Positions 17,386 to 25,595 of a stretch of DNA of 64,000 nt are shown here, piece after piece. Location of the stretch: assembly GCF_901687125.1 (NCBI RefSeq), contig NZ_CABFJY010000003.1:1-64000 (forward strand), written 5' to 3'. Under the pieces are notes generated by a model. The model saw only the letters and a program-made list of their open reading frames with translations, had not been told where the DNA came from and did no database searches. The translations under genes and the position numbers were made by a program. This DNA comes from Actinobacillus vicugnae (GTDB taxonomy: Bacteria; Pseudomonadota; Gammaproteobacteria; Enterobacterales; Pasteurellaceae). Each line of letters starts with the position of its first letter. Within the stretch, counting starts at the first letter, position 1.

Positions 17386-20361
17386 TTAGAAAGTCAGCTC
17401 TGCATTGAATTTATAATTTCTTCCAGGTGCATAGAAGCGGTTAATCCCTTGCCCTGTTTCTTGGTCAATCATATTGCTTGTTCCAAACGAACGAATAGAA
17501 CGAGCAGCATCCCAAGTGATGTATTTACGATTAGTTAGATTGTAAACACCTGCTTGTAATGTTAAATTTTCCCAAGGTTTAAAATACCCTGTTAAATCAA
17601 CAATGCTGTAACTTGCACTTCGCCATTTGATTGTGCTGTCGGTTTTTCCTTCTTCTTTGTGGAACATATTGTAGGTATCTTCCGCTTTTTTGCGACTAAC
17701 GTGGCTGACGTACATATTAAAACCAAATAGTTTACTTGGCGCATCATAACCCACACTAAAGACAGAAGTCATTGGCTGGATTGCATTCATTGGAATGCCT
17801 TCGCCTGTTTTACCTTTTTGGCGTGTTAATTTATAGCCTAAATTAAGCCCTTGCAATGATTCATATAATGAGCCTACATTTAGATTTGCATTAATTTCAA
17901 AGCCTTGCACACGAGCAGTTTCACGGTTTACGCTTTGGTAAAGTGGATAACGTCTGCTTGATGTGGTAGCAGCGGCTGAATTACCTTTGAAAATAAAATC
18001 AATAAAATCTTTATAGTCAGTACGGAACACACTACCTGTAATAAAGCCCATGTCATTGTGTAATGTTAGCGCCAACTCTTTGGTTTTAGCAATTTCAGGC
18101 TTTAAATTCACATTTGGCAACACGGTAATATCAGGGTGTTGGAACGTGAAATACATTTCATCCGTAGTCGGCATTCTGAAACCTTTCGCATATTTTGCTT
18201 GTAATCTCACATTATCAGTAACATCATAAGTACCTTCCAAAGAATAAGATTTTTCTGTAAATTTTTTTGGTTTAGAGAAATATGCAATATTTTTTTCTGG
18301 ATTTTTAGCCACTTCGGCATCATAGGTAGCTTTACGTTGCTCATAAGCTTGCTTATCTGCAATATATTGTGGATCGTTATAGCTACTATAGTCCCACCAT
18401 TTTGGCTCTTCACCCACATTATTTTCAGGCAACGGAATAAACAAACCTTTTACCATATCGTCAGGAATTTTCGCAGTTTGCCCAGCCACATAATTCGGTT
18501 TATATTTAACCGAGTTATAACGAAAACCAACATCTAATGCAAAGCGATCGTGTAAACGAATATTATCTGTAAGGTATAACGATTTATCTTTGGTCTTAAC
18601 AGGAATTAGGAATGAATAAGTATCTTCTCGTGGGCAAGTTAATGAAGTTACATTCGAACTTTTCCCCCAGCTATTATCAGCTCTTGCAGCATCACAGGAG
18701 CTATAAGGCACACTATCTTTATTCACACCAATAAAGCGATTTGCCCACCATTTTGGATTTCTAGCGTTATAGCCTGTGCGATTGACCATTGATTTTTCAG
18801 TCTCACCATAAGCAAAACCATATGTGAAGTTATTTGGTTTACTTAAAATATCAACACTTTTTGTAAAATCAAAATTTAATTGCTTAGTATTTGTATTTAA
18901 GTCACGATCTGTATAAATATTTTCTAAGTATCCTGTTGAACGAGGAATCACTAAATAGTCAGAATAACCAAAATCACTAGAGGTAGCATAAGTTTTACCA
19001 GTGATTCGATCTTTATATTTTTTATCAAGTACAGATTCCTTAGTAGCTACAGTTTTACCACTGCCCCAGCCTGATGTTGAATATGTAGGGATTTTGCTAT
19101 TACAATCAAAAATAGAACAATCGAACCAATATTCTTTTGCTCGATAATCTAAGTTATCTGTTCCGACAATGTTGCCTTTTGAATCAACGAGAGCCTCCTT
19201 TTTCTCGGTGTCAATGTAGCCACCCCAATCTTTTTTATATTCTTTTATTTCAACTTTTGGCGTATTTCCCTCTTTATCGACAATTTTGCCATTTTTAAGT
19301 TGTAAGCCATAAGGATTATCGTAACCTTTACAAGCATCTCCACCATCACAATAATCATCTGTACGTGCTTTAGTTGTGATCTTTTGATTAGAGAATGTTA
19401 CTTTTGCTGTATCCCAAAATAGGTTTGATGCCATATTTTCATAGCTAATAGAAAATAATTTACGTTTAGTTTTATCATTTGTATGGCGTAAATCATCTTC
19501 TGGTGCCGCATCTAGCCACCCTTTTAAATTATAAGAAAAATCGTGTCCACGACTTGTGCGTTCACTTTTATCACTTGTTAAAGTAAAACGATGATTTTCA
19601 CTTGGCGAGAAAGATATTTTAGCTAATAAACTATCTGCTTCAATTTTATAAGGGTCTGCTTTATCACGTTTTTTACCTTGTGCTAAAGCATTATAATTTT
19701 TATAGCCATAGTTTTCCGTTTCATGACCTTTGCGTTTTGTTGCCACCACTAATGCGTCAAACCATTTATAACGCCCTGCTGCCGTTATACTATTTAAATT
19801 TTGATTATCAGCTGTTGAGTAACCTGTTTTGTAGCCCAAGTGCCAATCTTTTTTCGTTAAGAAGTCCCGAGCATCTTTCGTTTCAAAAGTAACAGAGCCA
19901 CCAATCGCCCCACTACCCGCTGCAACAGAATCAGCCCCTTTACGAATAACCGCTTCTTTTAAGGTTTCAATTTCAACACTATTACGTGTATTGTTAAAAT
20001 TACCATAACCTTCAAAAAGTTCTTTAAAGCCTTGATTTGCAAGCGTTTCTGCTTGACGAAGTCCATCTATATTGATTGCCACACGATTTTCATCTACACC
20101 TCGAATTGCATAACCACTTGCACCAAAACGACCTGTTTCAACAACGCTTACACCTGTTTCATAGCGGACTAAATCGCGTGAGTCTTGTACTTGCTGTTTT
20201 GCAAGTTGTTTCGCTGTCTTTTTTATTTCAGCGATTTTTTGTTGTGGAACATCGTCTTTTACAATAACAGTATCTAATTGCATTTGTTCTTGTGCTAATG
20301 CAATGTTGTATTGTAAAACACACAGTGCAACAATGGATAGATTAAAGCGAAGCTTAATCAT
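17386..20361 (-). CDS. hgbA: TonB-dependent hemoglobin receptor, HgbA-type
   Basis: A 991-residue outer membrane receptor that should bind host hemoglobin and import heme with TonB energy. A signal peptide (residues 1-23, cut after ALA) is followed by the TonB-box region (DTVIVKD). The plug domain follows (RYETGVSVVETGRFG, IRGVDENRVAINIDGLRQAE), then a long barrel ending in aromatic F. The hemoglobin-receptor region KGFRMPTTDEMYF plus LPNVNLKPE matches the FRAP/NPNL block of HgbA/HmbR proteins. It lies behind hugZ, as in related genomes. No CCAA-type repeats are present, so phase variation is not expected. The start has an AGGAG ribosome binding site. Confidence 0.9.
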   Translation of the reverse strand: MIKLRFNLSIVALCVLQYNIALAQEQMQLDTVIVKDDVPQQKIAEIKKTAKQLAKQQVQDSRDLVRYETGVSVVETGRFGASGYAIRGVDENRVAINIDGLRQAETLANQGFKELFEGYGNFNNTRNSVEIETLKEAVIRKGADSVAAGSGAIGGSVTFETKDARDFLTKKDWHLGYKTGYSTADNQNLNSITAAGRYKWFDALVVATKRKGHETENYGYKNYNALAQGKKRDKADPYKIEADSLLAKISFSPSENHRFTLTSDKSERTSRGHDFSYNLKGWLDAAPEDDLRHTNDKTKRKLFSISYENMASNLFWDTAKVTFSNQKITTKARTDDYCDGGDACKGYDNPYGLQLKNGKIVDKEGNTPKVEIKEYKKDWGGYIDTEKKEALVDSKGNIVGTDNLDYRAKEYWFDCSIFDCNSKIPTYSTSGWGSGKTVATKESVLDKKYKDRITGKTYATSSDFGYSDYLVIPRSTGYLENIYTDRDLNTNTKQLNFDFTKSVDILSKPNNFTYGFAYGETEKSMVNRTGYNARNPKWWANRFIGVNKDSVPYSSCDAARADNSWGKSSNVTSLTCPREDTYSFLIPVKTKDKSLYLTDNIRLHDRFALDVGFRYNSVKYKPNYVAGQTAKIPDDMVKGLFIPLPENNVGEEPKWWDYSSYNDPQYIADKQAYEQRKATYDAEVAKNPEKNIAYFSKPKKFTEKSYSLEGTYDVTDNVRLQAKYAKGFRMPTTDEMYFTFQHPDITVLPNVNLKPEIAKTKELALTLHNDMGFITGSVFRTDYKDFIDFIFKGNSAAATTSSRRYPLYQSVNRETARVQGFEINANLNVGSLYESLQGLNLGYKLTRQKGKTGEGIPMNAIQPMTSVFSVGYDAPSKLFGFNMYVSHVSRKKAEDTYNMFHKEEGKTDSTIKWRSASYSIVDLTGYFKPWENLTLQAGVYNLTNRKYITWDAARSIRSFGTSNMIDQETGQGINRFYAPGRNYKFNAELTF

Positions 20362-20385
20362 AATTATTCTCCTTTAGGCAAGGTA

Positions 20386-20414
20386 AAAAAACTGCGCTAG
20401 AAAAACTAGCACAG
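20386..20414 (-). terminator. Hairpin with T-run between hugZ and hgbA
   Basis: On the minus strand the 71-bp gap reads CTGTGCTAG-TTTTT-CTAGCGCAG-TTTTTT: a nine-base-pair stem with one G-U pair and a run of six T. It has the form of a rho-independent terminator inside a presumed operon. It would lower hgbA transcription relative to hugZ, or an independent hgbA promoter must exist. Confidence 0.65.
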
Positions 20415-20432
20415 TAAGTTGGTCGATCTTTA

Positions 20433-20954
20433 CTATTCTGTTTTGTGGCCTTCATCTAAATGAACAACATTTACAAGGTCATCTGGGCTTACTTCAAATG
20501 CTTTACCGAAGCCTTTTACAAAAAGACCATGTGTTGGTTTGAAGCTAAATAATTTGAAATCTTGCATTTTTGACAGCTCATCAATTAAATCGCCATGGCG
20601 AGCTTTTAACATTGCTAAACCGCTTTCCCATTCTTTATCTTCACGTTCAATTAAACGAACTGTTGCATCAAAGGTTAAGCGACGACGAGCAAAAATCTGA
20701 CGGCTTTTACTTTCATCATCAATAAGCATTAATGATACTTTGGGTACTTCAATTAAGTTACGAGCATGGCGAGCAATTGTGGAGATAAGTACTTGATATT
20801 CACCGTTATTAATCACAAAAGGCGCATAACTCACATTTGGATTGCCTTCTTTATCAACAGTTGAAAGTACGATGGTTTGAATGTTTTGCTTTAATTCTTG
20901 AATTTCTGGTCCTAAACGATTCTGCAAAACTTCTTGACGATTAGCGGCTGTCAT
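20433..20954 (-). CDS. hugZ: Heme utilization protein, HugZ/HutZ family
   Basis: A 173-residue split-barrel (pyridoxamine phosphate oxidase-like fold) protein. HugZ/HutZ proteins bind or degrade heme in the cytoplasm and support use of heme as an iron source. The sequence shows the family blocks VLSTVDKEGNPNVSYAPFV, SLMLIDDESKSRQIFARRRL and a C-terminal FVKGFGKAFEV. Its place upstream of the hemoglobin receptor gene on the same strand fits a heme-iron unit. Fur control would be expected, but no convincing Fur box was found by eye in the upstream gap. Confidence 0.9.
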   Translation of the reverse strand: MTAANRQEVLQNRLGPEIQELKQNIQTIVLSTVDKEGNPNVSYAPFVINNGEYQVLISTIARHARNLIEVPKVSLMLIDDESKSRQIFARRRLTFDATVRLIEREDKEWESGLAMLKARHGDLIDELSKMQDFKLFSFKPTHGLFVKGFGKAFEVSPDDLVNVVHLDEGHKTE

Positions 20955-21302
20955 AAGCTCTCCTCTGCTAAATTTATGTAAATTTTATTAATGCTTTTTG
21001 TGAATAAAAATTGTTTTTAATTATATTTATATGGTGTTTTTTCGCAATGTCCGAAATGTAAATTTTTACGCTTAATGAATAAATAATCAGCAGATGATTG
21101 TGTTACTCTGAATTTAAGAGTCTTTTAGACGTCAAAGGTAGTATTTTGCTTTACTAAACTTACATTTTTGTGTCAGAATCAGGCTATTCGTTTGTTACAA
21201 ACTTTGCACCTTTAAAAGGATTTACTTATTAGTGCATATGTCATAGTCATTTGTATTGCTGACATATTTTACAATTTATAACGCTTAATGATAGAGGTTC
21301 AT
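20955..21302. other. Gap between hugZ and the yhbP-like gene
   Basis: About 350 bp of very AT-rich sequence without a convincing gene. It must hold the divergent promoters of hugZ and the yhbP-like gene. A short perfect inverted repeat AATCA-N5-TGATT is at 21085-21099. An AT palindrome GTAAATTTTTAC lies near 21058. Neither matches a known operator well. Confidence 0.5.
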
Positions 21303-21770
21303 ATGCAGAAACGCATAGCTAATTTTCTTCATAAAAAATATCTCTGTACTTTGTCTGTAACAGAAAATAATCAACCTTGGGCATTTGCTTGTTTTTATAA
21401 ATTTGATGAAGCTAATTGTCGCTTGCTCTATATGAGTTCAGATCAAACCAACCATTCCCAAATAGTACAACGAAATCCGCAAGTTGCAGGTACGATTTTT
21501 TCACCCACTCGATTTCATTCATCAATTCAAGGAATTCAATTTCTTGGTGTCGTGCATCGGTTGAGCGGAGAAGATGCACAATTTGCTAAAGAGTTATATC
21601 AAGCTGAATTTAAACCTTATTTTGATGAAACACTTGCTATTTGGGCAGTTGAATTAGAGCAAGTTCGTTTAATTGATAATTCTCTTGGTAAATTTGGTAA
21701 GATGGAATGGAAGAAAGGTGATCCTGAAGTCCGAGACGAGTTTCAAACTGTTCAGCTCCATAGTGAATGA
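21303..21770 (+). CDS. YhbP-type split-barrel protein (UPF0306)
   Basis: A protein of 155 residues of the YhbP/UPF0306 family, which shares the FMN-binding split-barrel fold of pyridoxamine phosphate oxidases; its cellular role is unknown. Visible family segments are the N-terminal ANFLHKKYLCTLSV, CFYKFDEANCRLLYMSS and IQGIQFLGVVHRL. An in-frame ATG also exists at 21288, but only the ATG at 21303 has a ribosome binding site (AGAGG, five bases upstream), so that start was chosen. It lies next to hugZ, another split-barrel protein. Confidence 0.83.
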   Translation: MQKRIANFLHKKYLCTLSVTENNQPWAFACFYKFDEANCRLLYMSSDQTNHSQIVQRNPQVAGTIFSPTRFHSSIQGIQFLGVVHRLSGEDAQFAKELYQAEFKPYFDETLAIWAVELEQVRLIDNSLGKFGKMEWKKGDPEVRDEFQTVQLHSE

Positions 21771-21771
21771 T

Positions 21772-21810
21772 AAAAATAGCCCCTGATGTATAAATTCAGG
21801 GGCTATTTTT
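21772..21810. terminator. Bidirectional terminator between yhbP-like gene and nrfG
   Basis: A 15-bp perfect inverted repeat (AAAAATAGCCCCTGA at 21772-21786 and its complement at 21796-21810) with A/T ends on both sides. It serves both convergent genes. Confidence 0.9.
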
Positions 21811-22549
21811 ATTGTAGTTGCTGGCGAGCCATTTCAATACTTTGAATAACGGCTCTGCGATCAATTGATTCATTTTCGCTATCTAGTGCTTGGCGCCAAA
21901 AATAGATAGCTTGTTGATAGTGTTTATTGGCATATGCATCAGAGGCGAGCAGTAACAAACTGGTTGTTTCTTTTTTGTCTAATGCGAGAGCTTTATCAAG
22001 CCATTGTTGGGTCTTTTCTGAAATGTTTTTCCCTTCTTGATAATATTTAGCTGTTGCCATAGCCCCAAAAATTGCTGCTTTATCGCCTAAAACGTGCTGA
22101 GCATTTTCATAACAAATTAATGCAGAACCAAAGTCGTTATTAAGTGCATAGGCTTGTCCTAACTCATACCACAGTTCGCCATTATTTGGATTTGCACGCA
22201 AACGATCTTGTAGGCTCAATACATAGCGGTTATTTTTTTGTTCTTTATCTTCTTGAGCGACTTGAATTTGAAACGCTTGGTGTAATTGTTCTCCTTTTTG
22301 AACGATTTGATAGTGTTCTGTTTGCCAGTAGAAAAAAAGAGAAATGGCTAAGATCGATGTTAATAGACATAGCCAAACAAGCGGTCTATTTGGGGCAAAA
22401 TTTTGCAATGATTGAGTGGCTTTTTGCTCAAATAAATAGCGTTGTTTTGCCTCTTGTTGATATTCGGATTTTAACTCACCTGCAAAATTTTCTGAGAATT
22501 TGAGCGCTTGCTGGTAATTTTCGAGGTTGATTTCTGCTCTTGTCTTCAT
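21809..22549 (-). CDS. nrfG: Cytochrome c-type biogenesis protein NrfG (TPR)
   Basis: NrfG is the TPR-containing subunit of the NrfEFG heme lyase that attaches heme to the unusual CXXCK site of nitrite reductase NrfA. One membrane helix (about residues 58-77 of this start) is followed by TPR-like repeats (RANPNNGELWYELGQAYALNNDFGSAL and similar). The frame opens at 22576, but a start at ATG 22549, one base after the nrfF stop, gives the normal N-terminus MKTRAEINLEN (246 residues). It is the last gene of the nrfE-dsbE-nrfF-nrfG unit. Confidence 0.86.
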   Translation of the reverse strand: MKTRAEINLENYQQALKFSENFAGELKSEYQQEAKQRYLFEQKATQSLQNFAPNRPLVWLCLLTSILAISLFFYWQTEHYQIVQKGEQLHQAFQIQVAQEDKEQKNNRYVLSLQDRLRANPNNGELWYELGQAYALNNDFGSALICYENAQHVLGDKAAIFGAMATAKYYQEGKNISEKTQQWLDKALALDKKETTSLLLLASDAYANKHYQQAIYFWRQALDSENESIDRRAVIQSIEMARQQLQ

Positions 22550-22550
22550 A

Positions 22551-22943
22551 TTATTTCTTCTTCGTACGACAAACAATTAGGCTTAACAAAATTAAACATA
22601 GCCCGAATGGCATTCCCCATAGCACCCAAGTTTGTGAATTAAATGGTGGATCATAATTCACAAAATGCCCAAAGCGATTGGTCATAATTTGAATAATTTC
22701 TTTATCGCTTTTGCCTTGGTTCACCATTTCATATACTTCTAAACGTAATTTGTATGCGGTGGCTGCGTTAGACTCGACTAAATTTTGGTTTTGGCATTGT
22801 GGACAGCGTAAAGATTTAGCTAACGCAACCGCTCTAATTCGATCTGACTCTCGTTGAAACTGGAAGGTATCTACCATTTCTGCTTGAGCAACTAAGCTAA
22901 AAACAAGCGGTAGAAAAAGCCAAATTTTTTGCAAATACTTCAT
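22551..22943 (-). CDS. nrfF: Heme lyase subunit NrfF (CcmH-like)
   Basis: A 130-residue protein with a signal peptide, the CcmH/NrfF signature RCPQCQNQNLVESNA (Cys47, Cys50) and a C-terminal membrane helix (about residues 107-125). It keeps the apocytochrome heme-binding thiols reduced and hands them to NrfE. It shares one base with the upstream dsbE-like gene. Length matches NrfF rather than the longer two-domain CcmH. Confidence 0.9.
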   Translation of the reverse strand: MKYLQKIWLFLPLVFSLVAQAEMVDTFQFQRESDRIRAVALAKSLRCPQCQNQNLVESNAATAYKLRLEVYEMVNQGKSDKEIIQIMTNRFGHFVNYDPPFNSQTWVLWGMPFGLCLILLSLIVCRTKKK

Positions 22944-23476
22944 TAAGGCTCCTTGCGTAGTGCTTCTAAACGAGGGAGAAAATCTTGTTCAAAATTAGGA
23001 TTGTAGCCTTTTTGCTGATAGCGAACGATCCCATGTTTATCAATTAGATAGCTTGAAGGTGCAGAAGATACTTTCAGTGTTTGAATTAAAAAACTGCGTT
23101 CATAATCATCAATAACCAGAGTGAATGGATTTCCCCAGCGTCTTAATGCAGCTCTCGCATCATTTGGCTCGTCAGTGTAGGTTAGTCCAACAATTGGTAC
23201 GCCTTGTTCTTTTAATTTCAATAAAATAGGAAATTCTTTAATACACCAAGTACACCAGCTCGCCCATACATTTAAAATATAAGGCCCTTTTGGCAAGCTG
23301 TTGTTATTTAAATGAGCGTGCGGATCTAATAAATTTTTGCTCACAAATTCGGGAAATGGCTTGTCTCGCCAATCTTCTGTTGGCGATAGCGCATCTTTAT
23401 TGAGTAATGGCACGGTAAGAAAGGCTACTAGCGCAATCAGTAGCAATAAAGGTAAACATAAAAACACTTTTTTCAT
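22943..23476 (-). CDS. dsbE: Thiol:disulfide interchange protein DsbE/CcmG-type
   Basis: A 177-residue periplasmic thioredoxin anchored by an N-terminal membrane helix (residues 5-25), with active site WASWCTWC (Cys75, Cys78). Such proteins reduce the CXXC thiols of apocytochromes c before heme ligation. Its position between nrfE and nrfF identifies it as the dedicated reductant of the Nrf heme lyase (sometimes called NrfX). The stop overlaps the nrfF start by one base. Confidence 0.88.
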   Translation of the reverse strand: MKKVFLCLPLLLLIALVAFLTVPLLNKDALSPTEDWRDKPFPEFVSKNLLDPHAHLNNNSLPKGPYILNVWASWCTWCIKEFPILLKLKEQGVPIVGLTYTDEPNDARAALRRWGNPFTLVIDDYERSFLIQTLKVSSAPSSYLIDKHGIVRYQQKGYNPNFEQDFLPRLEALRKEP

Positions 23477-23490
23477 TTATTTATCCATTA

Positions 23491-25392
23491 TTAAATTGTT
23501 TTGCGGCGATAACCAAATAACGCCAAAATTGAAGCAAATACCATAATAATCCCGCCAAGCCACAATGCTCTCACATAAGGCTTATAATGTAAGCGGAACG
23601 CATATTCTAAATTGCCGAATTTATCGCCCATCACAATATATATGTCATCTAAGCCGTGATGATACAAACCTACTTCAGCCATGGTCATGGTTCTGACATC
23701 ATAATAGCGACGCTCTGGACTCACTAATGCAAGCTGTTTTCCTTGTTTGGCTATGCTAAAAATCGCTTTCTCAGCGGTGTAATTTTCACCAATAGCATCA
23801 CGATATCCTTCATATTTAAAGGTAAAACCCGCTAAATCAGCTTGTTGATCGGGTTTGAGACGAACGCCTACTTCATCGCCATAATAGCTGTTCATCATGG
23901 CGCCAATCACGCAAATCGCAAAGCCAATATGCGCTAATCGCATCGCAAGCGGTCGAATTTTCCACATATATTGCAAATACGGAATATGCGTCAAAATTAC
24001 CCAAATCGCTAAACTCACAAAGAGTAGTGGTAGCACTTCAAACTGATGTAATTGTGTTTGCGCAATGGTATGTTGAATTAACGTCGCGGCAAGCCCAAAT
24101 GCTACAGGTAAAAGCAATAATTTGAAGCCAATAGTTTTAAACGGAATTTGTTTCCAGCGTAGTACTACCGCTAGCCCCATGGCTAACATCAGAAATACGG
24201 TTAAGGGGGCAAATACGCTATTGAAATAAGGTGCGCCAACCGAAATCGCACCCCAATTCATTGCGGTAAAAACCATTGGATAAAAAGTACCGAGTACCAC
24301 TGCTGAGGTGGCAATAGTTAATAAACCATTTAGCAATAGTAAGCCCGTTTCTTTGGAAAACAATTGGAAACGCACTTCGCCTTGCCATAAATTTACTCGA
24401 AAAGCGAATAGTGCTAGTGCAATAAAACTTAAGCTGAAAAAGAGAATCAGTAACGCCATGCCTCTATCGGGATCAACCGCAAATGCATGCACTGAAGTGA
24501 GTATCCCTGAACGCACAATAAAAGTCCCTAGCAAACTCAAGGCGAATGCAAAAATAGCTAGAAGAATCGTCCAATAGCTAAAAATACCTCTTTGCTCGCT
24601 GACGATAAGCGAATGGATCAATGCCGTACCCAACAACCATGGCATTAAAGAAGCATTCTCAACGGGATCCCAAAACCACCAACCGCCCCAGCCGAGTTCA
24701 TAGTAGGCCCACCATGCGCCTAATATAATACCAGCGGTTAAAAACCCCCATGAAATCATTGCCCAAGGGCGAATCCAGCGTGCGGTTGCGGCATCTAATA
24801 CGCCAGACAGTAAACTTGCCACAATCATGGCAAAGCTTACCGCAAAACCAACATAGCCTAGATAGAGCAGAGGAGGGTGAAAAATCAGCCCCACATCTTG
24901 CAGCATTGGGTTGAGATCTCGTCCTTCTGGTGGCGGTGGAAAGCTACGTTCAAATGGATTAGAAACCAATAAGATAAAAAGCATAAACCCAAGGCTAATT
25001 AGTCCGAGCATGGCTTGTGTTCGATAGGTGAACAAGCGGTCAGATTTATCTGAAAAAATGCAAAATACTCCCGTCCAGAAAGTTAAGGCAGTTAACCAAA
25101 ATAGCATAGAGCCTTCATGTCCGCCCCAAGTCGCCGCAAATTTAAAAAAATCGGGTAATTGGCTATTTGAATGCTGTGCAACATAGATAACAGAGAAATT
25201 ATCACTTAAAAAAGCTTGTACTAAGGTGGCAAATGAAAAGATACAACAGACCGCTTGTAAGCCACTAAATAACGGATTGAAACTCAGTAATTGCAGACGT
25301 TTAAATAACTCGCCCCACAGCGATAAACCCACTTGAAATGATGCTACCACCGTAGCCAAAATCAATGCAAAATAACCCAACTCAGGGAGCAT
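23491..25392 (-). CDS. nrfE: Heme lyase subunit NrfE (CcmF-like)
   Basis: A 633-residue multi-spanning membrane protein of the CcmF/CcmC/NrfE heme-handling superfamily. It has the conserved blocks WGGHEGSMLFW (residues 89-99) and the WWD signature WGGWWFWDPVENASLMPWL near residue 240. It should present heme on the periplasmic side for ligation to NrfA. It is the first gene of nrfE-dsbE-nrfF-nrfG on the minus strand. The structural genes nrfABCD are not in this window. A general CcmF role is the alternative, but the short NrfF-type partner favours Nrf. Confidence 0.88.
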   Translation of the reverse strand: MLPELGYFALILATVVASFQVGLSLWGELFKRLQLLSFNPLFSGLQAVCCIFSFATLVQAFLSDNFSVIYVAQHSNSQLPDFFKFAATWGGHEGSMLFWLTALTFWTGVFCIFSDKSDRLFTYRTQAMLGLISLGFMLFILLVSNPFERSFPPPPEGRDLNPMLQDVGLIFHPPLLYLGYVGFAVSFAMIVASLLSGVLDAATARWIRPWAMISWGFLTAGIILGAWWAYYELGWGGWWFWDPVENASLMPWLLGTALIHSLIVSEQRGIFSYWTILLAIFAFALSLLGTFIVRSGILTSVHAFAVDPDRGMALLILFFSLSFIALALFAFRVNLWQGEVRFQLFSKETGLLLLNGLLTIATSAVVLGTFYPMVFTAMNWGAISVGAPYFNSVFAPLTVFLMLAMGLAVVLRWKQIPFKTIGFKLLLLPVAFGLAATLIQHTIAQTQLHQFEVLPLLFVSLAIWVILTHIPYLQYMWKIRPLAMRLAHIGFAICVIGAMMNSYYGDEVGVRLKPDQQADLAGFTFKYEGYRDAIGENYTAEKAIFSIAKQGKQLALVSPERRYYDVRTMTMAEVGLYHHGLDDIYIVMGDKFGNLEYAFRLHYKPYVRALWLGGIIMVFASILALFGYRRKTI

Positions 25393-25458
25393 AAGAATAA
25401 ACCTTATCTAAACATAAAACAGAAGCTAAGCTAAATAGAATGCTTATCTTTCATAGTG

Positions 25459-25470
25459 TTATCATGATAA
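25459..25470. promoter_or_regulatory. Palindrome TTATCATGATAA upstream of nrfE
   Basis: A perfect 12-bp palindrome 67 bases upstream of the nrfE start codon. It could be part of an operator. It does not match the FNR consensus, and the factor is unknown. Confidence 0.35.
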
Positions 25471-25495
25471 AGAGTTGTTAGCAGGATGTAAACGA

Positions 25496-25522
25496 AAAGG
25501 GCGAGTTATCGCCCTTTGATTT
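25496..25522 (-). terminator. Terminator of cyaA
   Basis: AAAGGGCGA / TCGCCCTTT (25496-25504 and 25509-25517) with a four-base loop, about 80 bases after the cyaA stop, followed on the minus strand by TTTTCGTTT. Confidence 0.75.
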
Positions 25523-25595
25523 CACAAGATTTGATCTAATCCGAATTTTGTTACCGAATCTTTAATAAATACTGAGTTGTAAATTTCAGCGCAAT

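Noticed and set aside
20955-21302. Fur box upstream of hugZ
   Set aside because: The gap is AT-rich and contains several weak palindromes, but none matches GATAATGATWATCATTATC closely enough to call.
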